From Roseicyclus salinarum (GTDB taxonomy: Bacteria > Pseudomonadota > Alphaproteobacteria > Rhodobacterales > Rhodobacteraceae), in assembly GCF_029624655.1 (NCBI RefSeq), contig NZ_JARRSA010000037.1:1-34599 (forward strand): DNA of 34,599 nucleotides, given 5' to 3'. The notes under the pieces are model-generated. The model was given only the letters and a program-made list of their open reading frames with translations. It did no database searches and was not told the DNA's origin. Below are positions 1-9,623 of this stretch, one piece after another. Position 1 is the stretch's first letter. Every line of letters starts with the position of its first letter. The position numbers and the translations under genes were made by a program.

Positions 1-42
1 CGCGCGCAGCGCGCCGAGGCAGGAAGGATCCGTCCCCCTGCT

Positions 43-2256
43 TCAGTTGCGTCCGAGGATGCCGCCCAGGACCTCCATGAGGATGCGCTCCGCGAGGTCC
101 GGCGCGCGTCCCTGCTGCTGCCGGCCGCCTCCCGGCAGATACTCCACCACCGAGGGCGGGCGCGCCTCTAGGGCGGGGTCGATCATCGGCAGGGGCCGCG
201 CCGGCAGGTCGCTGTGGATGCGCTCCATGGTCAGCCGCCAGATGTCGGCCGGCAGGCCGCCCCCCGTCACCCCGGACAGGGGCGTGTTGTCGTCGTATCC
301 CATCCAGACGCCCGCGACGTAATCGGCGGTGAAGCCCAGGAACCAGGCGTCGCGTGCGGCCTGCGTGGTCCCGGTCTTTCCCGCCACCTCGCGGCCGGGC
401 AGCGCCGCGCGGCGGCCGGTGCCGCCCGCAACGACCTGGCTCATCATGTAGGTCAGCTGCCGCGCCGCGTTCTCCGAGATCACGCGGTCCTGCACGCCCG
501 AGCGCTGCTCGAACATGGACTGGTCGTCGCCCACGATCCGAAGCTCCTCGACGCCATAGGGAACGACGGCGGAGCCGCCGTTGAGGATGCCCGCATAGGC
601 GCCGCTCATCTCGAGCAGGGTCGATTCCGACGCGCCCAGAGCAAGGGCCGGGCCTGCGGCGAGGTCGCTTTCGATCCCGAACTCGGCGGCAACCGTCCGC
701 ACGAGGTCGCGGCCGACCTCCTCGGACAGCCGCACGGCGGGCGTGTTGAGCGACGTTCTCAGCGCGTCGGTCAGCGAGACCTCGCCGTAATACTCGTTCG
801 TGTAGTTGGTCGGCGAATACGGCCCCGACCCCGGCACGTCGATCGTCAGCGGTGCGTCGAGGATCATGTCGTCGAAGCGCCAGCCGAGGTCGAGCGCGGT
901 GGCGTAGACGAACGGCTTGAACGCCGAGCCGGTCTGCCGCATCGCCTGCGTGGCGCGGTTGAACAGGCCGGAGCCCTCGGTGTCGCGGCCACCGACCATC
1001 GCCCGAACGGCGCCGTCGGCGCTCATCACCACGATGGCGGCCTGGGCCTCTGACCCGTCGCGGACCTGGTTCTCGAAGACCTCGTCGAGCGCGGCCTCGG
1101 CAGCGCGCTGCATCGCCGGGTCGAAGGTGGTGCGGATCACGACGTCCTCCGTCGTGTCGCGCGTCAGGAAGTCGGGGCCCTCCGACATGATCCAGTCGGC
1201 GAAGGCGCCGCCGATGTTCTGGCGCGCGGCGTCCGACAGGGTCGCGGGATTGGCCATCGCGGCCGCCGCCTCCTGCGAGGTCAGGTAGCCTTCCTCCTCC
1301 ATCAGCGACAGGACGGTCGCGGCGCGGCGCTGGGCGCGCTCGAGGTTCCGGGTGGGCGCGTAGTAGGACGGCGCGACGAGGAGGCCTGCGAGCATGGCGG
1401 CCTCTGCGGGATCGACCTGCGCGGACGAGACGCCGAAATAGCGCTGCGCCGCGGCCTCGAAGCCTCGTGCGCCGGCGCCGAGGAACGCGCGGTTCATGTA
1501 GATGGAGAGGATCTCGTCCTTCGAGTAGCGCAGTTCCATCGCGAAGGCGAAGGGCATCTCCTGGATCTTCCGCCACAGCGTCGTCTGGCGGCAATCCTGC
1601 TCGTAGGCGGCCTCGTTCTCCCAGGCGTCGGCATCGTAGGGCACGCCGAGGCACATCAGCTTGGCGACCTGCTGGGTAATGGTCGATCCGCCATGTCCCT
1701 CGAGGGGGCCGCGGCCCTCGCGCAGGTTGATGCGGATGGCGCCCGCGATGCCGCGCGGGCTGACGCCGAAATGGCGGTAGAAGCGCCGGTCCTCGGTTGC
1801 GACGACGGCATGGACGAGGTGCTCGCTCGCCGTCTCGGGGTCGATCACGCCCCCGAACTGATCGCCGCGCCACGCGAAGACGTTGCCGTCGCGGTCGAGC
1901 ATCGTGACCGAGCCACGGTTGCGGGCGTCCACCACGGCAGAGACGTCGGGCAATTGGGCGTAATAGTATCCGGTCGCGAGCGCCAGGAGCAGGACGACGA
2001 CCGCCGCGCCACGCCACGCCGCCGCCCAGATCACCCGGCCGATCAGGCGCAGGACGGCGGTGATCCAGCCGAGGGGGCCGCCGGGCCGCCGGCGCGGCGC
2101 GCGCCGCCTGCGGTGGGTCCTTCCCGCGCCCGATCCGCCCTTGCCGGACGTCGCGCGCGATGCGGCCTTGGCCTGCGAACGGGGCGTGCGCCGGTCCGCG
2201 ACCAGCGTGCGCTTTCCCTTGGGCGGGGGCCTGCGCCCCTGACCTGAACCACTCAT
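43..2256 (-). CDS. Class A penicillin-binding protein (PBP1A family), bifunctional transglycosylase/transpeptidase
   Basis: A 737-residue protein that polymerises lipid II glycan chains and cross-links their peptides on the periplasmic side of the inner membrane. A very basic, Gly/Pro-rich cytoplasmic tail (residues 1-60) precedes one membrane anchor (about 80-100). The GT51 glycosyltransferase domain follows, with EDRRFYRHFG (catalytic Glu about 155) and GGSTITQQ (about 189-196). The transpeptidase domain has SAFK (nucleophile Ser444, Lys447), SLN (502-504) and KTGT (627-630). All catalytic motifs are intact. The frame is open further upstream, but I chose the ATG at 2254-2256 because an AGGCGGA ribosome site lies just before it and the 35 residues upstream look non-coding. 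There is no C-terminal BiPBP domain, so PbpC is unlikely. The gene is divergent from glnK. Confidence 0.93.
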   Translation of the reverse strand: MSGSGQGRRPPPKGKRTLVADRRTPRSQAKAASRATSGKGGSGAGRTHRRRRAPRRRPGGPLGWITAVLRLIGRVIWAAAWRGAAVVVLLLALATGYYYAQLPDVSAVVDARNRGSVTMLDRDGNVFAWRGDQFGGVIDPETASEHLVHAVVATEDRRFYRHFGVSPRGIAGAIRINLREGRGPLEGHGGSTITQQVAKLMCLGVPYDADAWENEAAYEQDCRQTTLWRKIQEMPFAFAMELRYSKDEILSIYMNRAFLGAGARGFEAAAQRYFGVSSAQVDPAEAAMLAGLLVAPSYYAPTRNLERAQRRAATVLSLMEEEGYLTSQEAAAAMANPATLSDAARQNIGGAFADWIMSEGPDFLTRDTTEDVVIRTTFDPAMQRAAEAALDEVFENQVRDGSEAQAAIVVMSADGAVRAMVGGRDTEGSGLFNRATQAMRQTGSAFKPFVYATALDLGWRFDDMILDAPLTIDVPGSGPYSPTNYTNEYYGEVSLTDALRTSLNTPAVRLSEEVGRDLVRTVAAEFGIESDLAAGPALALGASESTLLEMSGAYAGILNGGSAVVPYGVEELRIVGDDQSMFEQRSGVQDRVISENAARQLTYMMSQVVAGGTGRRAALPGREVAGKTGTTQAARDAWFLGFTADYVAGVWMGYDDNTPLSGVTGGGLPADIWRLTMERIHSDLPARPLPMIDPALEARPPSVVEYLPGGGRQQQGRAPDLAERILMEVLGGILGRN

Positions 2257-2560
2257 CGCTTCCGCCTTTTCCCGGCCGCGTGCCGGCCTGCCTCTTTTTG
2301 CGCTGACGATAGGCGCAATCGAGTCGGATGTGGAGTGTCGATCCGGCAAAGGCCAGTCCACGGATTGCCCAAAAAATAATCAAAGAAGAATAATTGCGCA
2401 AAATTTTTGCAATTCTCCGTTCAGGGCCGCGTCGTCGGGCTCCGCCAAGTTGCCCTTCACCCCTGCTCGCCCTGACTTGAGCGTCGTGACGTTCCCCCCC
2501 GGCCTTTGCCTTTTCCGCCGGAGTGGGGTGGGGACACCATCAACCGGAAGGGTGACAGAC
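2257..2560. promoter_or_regulatory. Divergent intergenic region between the PBP gene and glnK, with an AT-rich palindrome resembling an NtrC site
   Basis: This 304-bp stretch has no gene. Its middle (about 2370-2415) is strikingly AT-rich for this GC-rich window. It holds a palindrome with arms AATTGC (2392-2397) and GCAATT (2409-2414). The inner TGC-N11-GCA spacing is that of the classical NtrC operator (TGCACC-N5-GGTGCA), but the inner bases are not conserved. A nitrogen-responsive activator site ahead of glnK-amtB is plausible by context. I found no convincing sigma-54 -24/-12 element. In Rhodobacter, NtrC can act with the housekeeping sigma factor, so that absence does not rule the site out. 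The palindrome and spacing are seen directly; the NtrC assignment is inference. Confidence 0.4.
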
Positions 2561-2899
2561 GTGAAACTCATCATCGCAGCGATCAAGCCGTTCAAGCTCG
2601 AGGAGGTGCGCGAGGCGCTCACCTCCATCGGCGTGCGCGGCATGATGGTGACCGAGATCAAGGGCTTCGGCTCGCAGTCCGGCCACACCGAGATTTACCG
2701 CGGCGCGGAGTACGCCGTGAACTTCGTGCCCAAGGTGAAGCTCGAGATCGTGGTGGCCGACGGGATGGCCGACCAGGTGGTCGAGACCATCCAGACCACC
2801 GCGAAGACCGACAAGATCGGCGACGGAAAGATCTTCGTCCTCGACGTGGGCAGCGCCGTTCGCGTGCGCACCGGCGAAACCAATGAAGACGCGCTCTGA
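2561..2899 (+). CDS. glnK: Nitrogen regulatory protein P-II (GlnK)
   Basis: A 112-residue P-II signalling protein, full length for the family. It senses 2-oxoglutarate, ATP/ADP and glutamine status, and in GlnK-AmtB pairs it binds and blocks the ammonium channel when nitrogen is plentiful. The T-loop carries GHTEIYRGAEY with the uridylylation tyrosine at residue 51. The C-terminal part keeps KIGDGKIFV and the RVRTGET ending. The start is the GTG at 2561, preceded by GGAAGGG eight bases upstream; the frame is open further 5' but the P-II fold begins exactly at KLIIAAIKPF. amtB begins 34 bp after the stop, so the two are almost certainly co-transcribed. Confidence 0.96.
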   Translation: MKLIIAAIKPFKLEEVREALTSIGVRGMMVTEIKGFGSQSGHTEIYRGAEYAVNFVPKVKLEIVVADGMADQVVETIQTTAKTDKIGDGKIFVLDVGSAVRVRTGETNEDAL

Positions 2900-2933
2900 G
2901 CCGCGGCTGGAACCCAAAGGAGAACCTGGTCTC

Positions 2934-4247
<1,314 letters not shown>

Positions 4248-4300
4248 ACGGCCTGACGCGACCTCGGCCGGTCCTCCCTCCGGCCATGGGAACGGACGAA

Positions 4301-4328
4301 GGGGCGCCCCGTGCGGGCGCCCCTTTTT
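4301..4328 (+). terminator. Rho-independent terminator of glnK-amtB
   Basis: A perfect 9-bp stem, GGGGCGCCC (4301-4309) with GGGCGCCCC (4315-4323), with a 5-base loop, is followed directly by five T residues (4324-4328). It lies 54 bp past the amtB stop and faces the convergent rhodanese gene. Confidence 0.9.
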
Positions 4329-4364
4329 CGTTGCGCGGCAGCTCTTGCGCGCGCCCTCCGCGCG

Positions 4365-4745
4365 TCAGCTGCCGCTGGTCATGCGTTTCGGTGCGCCGGT
4401 GGCGGGATCGGTGCCGACGTAGGTCAGTCCCGCCTGCTTCCATGCGTTCATGCCGCCCTCCATGTGCGCGACCTTCTCACGGCCGGCGGCCAGCATGCTC
4501 TCGGCCATCCTGGCCGAGCGGATGCCCGACCCGCAGTGCAGCACCAGCGGCTTGCCCGCGTCCGGCAGGAAGGCCGCGTCGAAGTCCTGCATCGGCAGGA
4601 GCATCGCACCGGCGATGCGCTCGTGGGCGTATTCCTGCGGGGTCCGCACATCCACCAGCACGACGCGACCTTCGGACATGGCCTTGGCCACCTCGTCCGG
4701 GGTCCACACCTCCAGGGTTCCGTTCTCGATCTTCTGCGTCCGCAT
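4365..4745 (-). CDS. Single-domain rhodanese-like sulfurtransferase
   Basis: A 126-residue rhodanese domain, the usual size of single-domain members. The catalytic cysteine is Cys71 in the loop HCGSGIRSARM, and the fold's VLVDVRTPQEY (residues 30-39) and GGMNAWKQAG signatures are present. Such proteins carry a cysteine persulfide and move sulfane sulfur between thiosulfate, glutathione persulfide and other acceptors. The ATG has a GAGGAGG site about six bases upstream. It starts 12 bp after the metallo-beta-lactamase-fold gene, so the two form a bicistron in which the rhodanese probably exchanges sulfur with the persulfide-handling hydrolase. The exact substrate cannot be read from sequence. 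Confidence 0.88.
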   Translation of the reverse strand: MRTQKIENGTLEVWTPDEVAKAMSEGRVVLVDVRTPQEYAHERIAGAMLLPMQDFDAAFLPDAGKPLVLHCGSGIRSARMAESMLAAGREKVAHMEGGMNAWKQAGLTYVGTDPATGAPKRMTSGS

Positions 4746-4757
4746 CGTCGAACCTCC

Positions 4758-5669
4758 TCAGAACCGGTTGAGCGGGATTTTCAAGTAGCTGTGGCCGTCT
4801 GCCTCGGGGGCGGGCGCGCGGCCGGCACGCAGGTTCAGCTGCAGCGCGTGAAGCATCCTGTCGGGCAGCGGCAGGGTCGCGTCGCGCGCGTCGCGGAGCT
4901 TGGTGAACTCCGCCTTCGACGTCCCGCCGCCGATGTGCGTGTTGTCGCGCCGCTGCTCGGCCACCGTGGCCTCCCATGCCGGCCTCCGGCGGTCCTGCGT
5001 GCCGTAGTCGTGGCCGACGAAAAGCCGGGTCTCGTCCGGCAGCTCCAGCAGCGCCATGAGGCTGTCGTAGAGATCCGAGGCCGTCCCCCCGGGGAAATCC
5101 GCACGTGAGGTGCCGACGTCGGGCTGCATGAACGTGTCGTGCACGAAGGCCGCGTCCCGCCCGACGACATAGGTGATCGACCCGAGCGTGTGGCCCGGCG
5201 AAAGCATGACGCGAACGTCGAGCGTGCCGATCCTGAACGTGTCGCCCGCGGCGAGAAGACGGTCGAAATCCGCGTCGGGATCGAAGGCGTCCGGCAGATG
5301 GTAGAACCCGCGCCACAGCTCGGCGATGTCGCGCACCTTCTCGCCTATCGCGTTCGGAGCGCCCGTCATCACCTTCAGCCACGCCGAGGCCATGACGTGA
5401 TCGGCATGGGGATGGGTGTCGAGCACCCACACGATGTCGTAGCCAGCCTTTTGGGCAAGCGACAGGACATGCTCGGCGCTGTCGGTGCGCGTGCGCGCCG
5501 CCTCGGGGTCGAAGTCGAGCACGACGTCGATCAGGGCGGCCTGCTTCGTCTCGGGACAGGCGACGATGTACTGGATGGAGCCCGAGGCCGCGTCGTAGAC
5601 GCCAGTGACTTCAGGCGATCCGGGTCCGGCGGACGGGCTGGTTCGGCTGATGGGCGTATCTTCCGGCAT
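4758..5669 (-). CDS. Metallo-beta-lactamase-fold hydrolase, probable persulfide dioxygenase/Blh type
   Basis: A 303-residue MBL-fold protein. Metal ligands are clear: THPHADH (HxHxDH, about residues 110-116), SPGHT, the HDTFMQPDVG aspartate region and FVGHDYG near the end of the domain. The opening VYDAASGSIQYIVACPETKQAALID resembles the Blh/ETHE1-like group, which acts on glutathione persulfide or related sulfane sulfur during sulfide detoxification. The adjoining rhodanese supports this role. Many relatives are controlled by the repressor BigR, but no such gene is next to it here. An ACGGAG site precedes the ATG. It could instead be a glyoxalase-II-like hydrolase; the neighbour makes the sulfur role more likely. 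Confidence 0.8.
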   Translation of the reverse strand: MPEDTPISRTSPSAGPGSPEVTGVYDAASGSIQYIVACPETKQAALIDVVLDFDPEAARTRTDSAEHVLSLAQKAGYDIVWVLDTHPHADHVMASAWLKVMTGAPNAIGEKVRDIAELWRGFYHLPDAFDPDADFDRLLAAGDTFRIGTLDVRVMLSPGHTLGSITYVVGRDAAFVHDTFMQPDVGTSRADFPGGTASDLYDSLMALLELPDETRLFVGHDYGTQDRRRPAWEATVAEQRRDNTHIGGGTSKAEFTKLRDARDATLPLPDRMLHALQLNLRAGRAPAPEADGHSYLKIPLNRF

Positions 5670-5755
5670 TAGATTCGGCTCCGTTCACAGTTGGCGGTGA
5701 CAAACCCCGGCCTTGCCTGAACGGTTCCGTCGCGGGCCGGGCGGGCGCGCACATG

Positions 5756-5780
5756 AAAAGGGCGCCCGAACGGGGCGCCC
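5756..5780 (-). terminator. Rho-independent terminator downstream of trxA
   Basis: On the minus strand, an 8-bp perfect stem (GGGCGCCC, 5773-5780 with 5760-5767) and a 5-base loop are followed by four T residues (complement of 5756-5759). It lies about 30 bp beyond the trxA stop and ends the long tsaE-to-trxA operon before the MBL-fold gene starts at 5669. Confidence 0.82.
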
Positions 5781-5808
5781 TCGGGCCTTGTCGCGATGAC
5801 GTCCGCGC

Positions 5809-6129
5809 TCAGACGGCCTCGTCGATCCATTTCTGCAGGGCGGCCTTGGGCGCCGCGCCGATCTTGTTCGACACGACTTCGCCGCCCTTGAACATGAACA
5901 GCGCGGGAATGCCGCGCACGCCAAGCTGCATCGGCGAGTTCGGGTTCTCGTCGACGTTCACCTTCACGATCTTCACGCGCCCGTCGTATTCCGAGGACAG
6001 TTCCTCGAGCGCGGGCCCGATCTGCTTGCAGGGGCCGCACCACTCGGCCCAGAAGTCGACGACGACGGGAATGTCGGACTGGCGCACTTCGGCATCGAAG
6101 GTCGCGTCGGTGACGGGTACGGTAGCCAT
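5809..6129 (-). CDS. trxA: Thioredoxin 1
   Basis: A 106-residue cytoplasmic thioredoxin, standard length, with the WCGPCK redox centre (Cys31/Cys34), VDFWAEW before it, the cis-proline region RGIPALFMF, and a C-terminal helix ending KWIDEAV. It supplies electrons for ribonucleotide, methionine-sulfoxide and peroxide reduction. The ATG at 6127-6129 follows a GAGGAGGG site; the frame is open far upstream but that extension lies antisense-free within addA and is not coding. It sits 62 bp after addA and ahead of a strong terminator, so it is the last gene of the operon, though its strong ribosome site and the gap may hide its own promoter. Confidence 0.96.
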   Translation of the reverse strand: MATVPVTDATFDAEVRQSDIPVVVDFWAEWCGPCKQIGPALEELSSEYDGRVKIVKVNVDENPNSPMQLGVRGIPALFMFKGGEVVSNKIGAAPKAALQKWIDEAV

Positions 6130-6191
6130 GTGTGGCCCTCCTCGGGGGAATGCTGCTTGGACGCGCAAGGTATGGAGGCCCCTCCGGCCCG

Positions 6192-9100
6192 TCAAGAAGG
6201 CGCTCGCGGTTCCGTGTCCACGCAATCCCGCGCCCGCGCGAGCGCCGCCGCCACGAGATCCGTCGGCAGATGCATCAACTCCGCCGTCCGCGACCACAGG
6301 ATCGCGGTTTCGATCCGGCGTCCGGGGTAGATCGCGCCCAGCATCTCGGCATAAGCGCCCATCTGCCGCAACAGGCCCTCCGGCGTCGCGTCGGGCGTCG
6401 GCGGAACCTCGGCGTTGGTCTTGAAGTCGACGGCGAGGACGCGGTCGTCCTCCACGATCAGACGGTCGATCGCGCCCAGCACCGGCGCGTTCAATGTCGG
6501 GCTGACGGCGCAAAGCTCGACCTCGGCCAGCGTGTCGGGGGCGAAGACGCGCGCGAGATGGGGGGCGGCCAGCACCGCTTCGGCCTCGGCCCGGATGTCG
6601 GCCAGCTCTGCCTCGGGCGTCTCGTGGTCCTCCAGCGCGGCGATGCGCGGAACGGCGTCGTGCCACGATGGCGGCGGAAGACCGGGCAGATGCTCCAGCA
6701 GAAGGTGCACGAGACGCCCGCGGCGCAGGGCGTCCGGCCGCGCCATCGGCGTCGCGGCGGCATCGGTCAGGACGATCTTCTCGCCGCCGAGGCCTGAAGG
6801 GGAAAGCGGCTGCCTGTCGCGCGGTCTCGGCGCTGCGGGGACGAGCGCCCAGGCGGGCAGCGGCGCGGGGGCGGCCGGGGCGGCACGGGGCGTCGCGGCA
6901 TCGTCGTGCGGGAATTCGCCCGACTGCAGCCGCAGACCCGGCCCCTCGATCTGCGGCACCGCCAGCGACACCGCGCCCAAGGCCTGCAAGCCCGCCTCGA
7001 CCGCGCCATACCATGTGGAGGTGCGGTCCCTGGGCATGTTGCCGGCCGCCGCCACGATCAGCCAGCTTTCCGCGCGCGTCAGCGCCACGTAGAGCAGGCG
7101 GTTTCGCTCGGCCTGCTCGCGGGCGTCGGCGGCTTCCAGCGCGGCGCGCACCGGATCGGCCGCCTCGGCCCTCGCGGTGGCCCAGAAGACGGGGCCGCCG
7201 TCTTCCCGCAGCAGCCGCGTGCCGCCGGTGCGGCGGCGCCACTCGCCGCTGTCGGGCAGGATCACCACGGGCGCTTCCAGCCCTTTCGCGCCGTGCACCG
7301 TCATCACCCGGATCTGGCCGCGCGCCTGCGCGAGGTCGCGTTTCACCGTGACCTCGCCCGCCTCGAGCCAACCGACGAAGCCCGTGAGGCTTGGCACCTC
7401 CATCCGTTCGTAGGCGAGCGCCTGGGCAAGCATCGCGTCGATGCCGTCCTCGGCTTCGGGTCCCAACCGCGCCGAAAGCCGCCTGCGCCCGTCGTGGCGC
7501 ACCAGCGCCCGCTCAAGCAGGTCGTAGGGCCGCAGGTAGTCGGCCTTGTTGCGCAGGTCCGACAGCATGGCATGGGTCGCGGCCCAGTCGTCGCGGTCCG
7601 CGGCACGATCGCGCAGCGCCTCCCAGAGGTATCCGCGCCTCCCGTGCGCGAGACGGAACAGGGCGTTCTCGTCCCAGCCCCCGATGGGCGAGCGCAGCAC
7701 GCAGGCCAGCGACAGGTCGTCCTCGGGCGTGGCGAGAAACCGCAGAAGCGCAAGCAGGTCCTGCACGGAAAGCGGCGCGGTCAGTTCGCTCCGGTCCACG
7801 CCCGCGATCGGCAGGCCGCGCCGCTTCAGCGCCCCGATGATCTGGCGGAACAGGGGCGAGCGGCGCCGCACGAGGATCAGGATGTCCCCGGCCTCCACCG
7901 CGCGGCGTTCCTTGCCCACCGAGATCACCGGACGTTCCTCGTGGATCATCGCATGAAGCCGGTCGGCGATCGCGGCGGCCAGCACGCTGTAATGGTGGTC
8001 CTCGCTGACCAGATCCTGCGGGTCGTACCATTCGAGGTCGTCCGTCTTCTCGGGTTTCGGCACGACCGGCCACAGGTCCACGCGCCCCGGCTTCTCGCCG
8101 AAGAACGCCTTGTGTTCGAGCGTTCCTCCAACCGAGGTCGGCATCTCGCCGCCGCAGACGGTGTCGACGAGGTCGAGGATCGGCCGCGCCGAACGGAAGG
8201 ACCAGAGCAGCTCGGCATCCTGGAACGGCTGCCCGATGCCCCGAAGGCGCTCGTCGAAATGATCCCGCATCCGGTCGAAGCCTTCGGGATCGGCGCCCTG
8301 GAAGGAATAGATCGACTGCTTCTTGTCGCCGACCACGAAGATCGTTCGGCGCACGTCCGCCCGCGCGCCCTCGCCCGCGGCGAAATCCTCGGCCAGGCGC
8401 TTCACGATGTCCCACTGCTCGGGACCGGTGTCCTGCGCCTCGTCCACGAGGATGTGGTCGATCCCGCCATCGAGGCGGAACAGCACCCATTGCGCGATGC
8501 CCGGCGCGGTCAGCAGCTTGCGCATCCGCAGGATGAGATCGTCGAAATCGAGCCAGCCGCGCGCCATCTTCGCTTCGGCATAGGCGGGCAGGAACGCGCC
8601 CGCGAAGGCATGGAGCGCGTGCGTCTTACGCGCGGTCATCAGACCGATGCGTAGCGGGCGGGCGGCCTCCACGCGCTCGGTCAGGGCGGCGAAGGCCTCC
8701 ATGACATCGGGGCCGATCTGGTCGCGAACCGCCGCATTCGCGATCTTCGTGCCCTTGGCCGCGAAGGGTTCGGCGGCCTTCTCGCCGCTCAGGCAAACCT
8801 CCTCGAGGTCCCGAAGCGCATCCAGCGTCATCGCCTCCCAAGGCATCCCGCAAAGCACGCGGTGGAGCTTCGCCTGCTGCTTGTTGCCGGGGTCGAGCTT
8901 CGGCCAGATCGCATCGCAGACGTCGCGCTCGTCGCCGGCGAGCGCCGCGGCCAGCACGCGATCCTCGGTCAGGCCCGGGTCGATCCCGACGGCGTCGCAG
9001 ACCCCGGCCCAGTCGAGCGGGGTCTCCAGCGCCTCGGCCTTGCCCGCCACCGCCCGCGCCAGCGAAAGGATGCCGTCCTCGTCGCCCAGATACGGCACGA

Positions 9101-9623
9101 CCGCCTCGATCGCATGACTGCGCGCGGGGTCGGACGCCATCTCGTCCAGAAGGTCGGAGATCAGCCTGCCCTGCACGCGCTCGTCGATCTCGGTGAAGCC
9201 GGGGCTCACGCCGGCCTCGAGCGGAAAGCGGCGCAGCACCGAGGCGCAGAACGAGTGGATCGTCTGGATCTTCAGCCCGCCCGGCGTCTCGATGGCGCGC
9301 GCGAACAGGGTCCGGGCCCGCGACAGCAGGTCGGGGGTCAGGCTGCCTGCGTCCACGCCGACCTCAAGAAGCGTTCCGCGCAACTCGGCCTCGGGCTTCA
9401 TCGCCCATTCGCCCAGCCGCGCGAACAGCCGGTTCTGCATCTCCATCGCCGCGGCCTTGGTGTAGGTCAGACACAAGATGCGTTCCGGCGGAACTTCCTG
9501 TAGAAGAAGTCGCGCGGCGCGATCCGTCAGGACACGGGTCTTGCCGCTGCCCGCATTGGCCGAAAGCCATGTCGAAACGTCGGGGGCGGCGGCGGCGACC
9601 TGGGCGCGGCTTGCCTCGTTCAT
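6192..9623 (-). CDS. addA: Double-strand break repair helicase/nuclease AddA
   Basis: An 1143-residue UvrD/Rep-family helicase fused to a RecB-type nuclease, the catalytic subunit of AddAB, which resects double-strand ends for RecA (the RecBCD counterpart). The Walker A motif [10 protein letters not shown] is at residues 21-30, the DEAQD Walker B lies near residue 394, motif [13 protein letters not shown] follows in the 2A region, and the nuclease motif VLAVDFKTN is near residue 1064. The ATG at 9621-9623 overlaps the addB stop as ATGA, so translation is coupled. Longer in-frame extension upstream would run into addB and is rejected. Confidence 0.96.
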   Translation of the reverse strand: MNEASRAQVAAAAPDVSTWLSANAGSGKTRVLTDRAARLLLQEVPPERILCLTYTKAAAMEMQNRLFARLGEWAMKPEAELRGTLLEVGVDAGSLTPDLLSRARTLFARAIETPGGLKIQTIHSFCASVLRRFPLEAGVSPGFTEIDERVQGRLISDLLDEMASDPARSHAIEAVVPYLGDEDGILSLARAVAGKAEALETPLDWAGVCDAVGIDPGLTEDRVLAAALAGDERDVCDAIWPKLDPGNKQQAKLHRVLCGMPWEAMTLDALRDLEEVCLSGEKAAEPFAAKGTKIANAAVRDQIGPDVMEAFAALTERVEAARPLRIGLMTARKTHALHAFAGAFLPAYAEAKMARGWLDFDDLILRMRKLLTAPGIAQWVLFRLDGGIDHILVDEAQDTGPEQWDIVKRLAEDFAAGEGARADVRRTIFVVGDKKQSIYSFQGADPEGFDRMRDHFDERLRGIGQPFQDAELLWSFRSARPILDLVDTVCGGEMPTSVGGTLEHKAFFGEKPGRVDLWPVVPKPEKTDDLEWYDPQDLVSEDHHYSVLAAAIADRLHAMIHEERPVISVGKERRAVEAGDILILVRRRSPLFRQIIGALKRRGLPIAGVDRSELTAPLSVQDLLALLRFLATPEDDLSLACVLRSPIGGWDENALFRLAHGRRGYLWEALRDRAADRDDWAATHAMLSDLRNKADYLRPYDLLERALVRHDGRRRLSARLGPEAEDGIDAMLAQALAYERMEVPSLTGFVGWLEAGEVTVKRDLAQARGQIRVMTVHGAKGLEAPVVILPDSGEWRRRTGGTRLLREDGGPVFWATARAEAADPVRAALEAADAREQAERNRLLYVALTRAESWLIVAAAGNMPRDRTSTWYGAVEAGLQALGAVSLAVPQIEGPGLRLQSGEFPHDDAATPRAAPAAPAPLPAWALVPAAPRPRDRQPLSPSGLGGEKIVLTDAAATPMARPDALRRGRLVHLLLEHLPGLPPPSWHDAVPRIAALEDHETPEAELADIRAEAEAVLAAPHLARVFAPDTLAEVELCAVSPTLNAPVLGAIDRLIVEDDRVLAVDFKTNAEVPPTPDATPEGLLRQMGAYAEMLGAIYPGRRIETAILWSRTAELMHLPTDLVAAALARARDCVDTEPRAPS

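Noticed and set aside
2415-2540. Sigma-54 promoter for glnK
   Set aside because: TTGCC near 2450 has no GG at the required distance, and no other GG-N10-GC pair fits.
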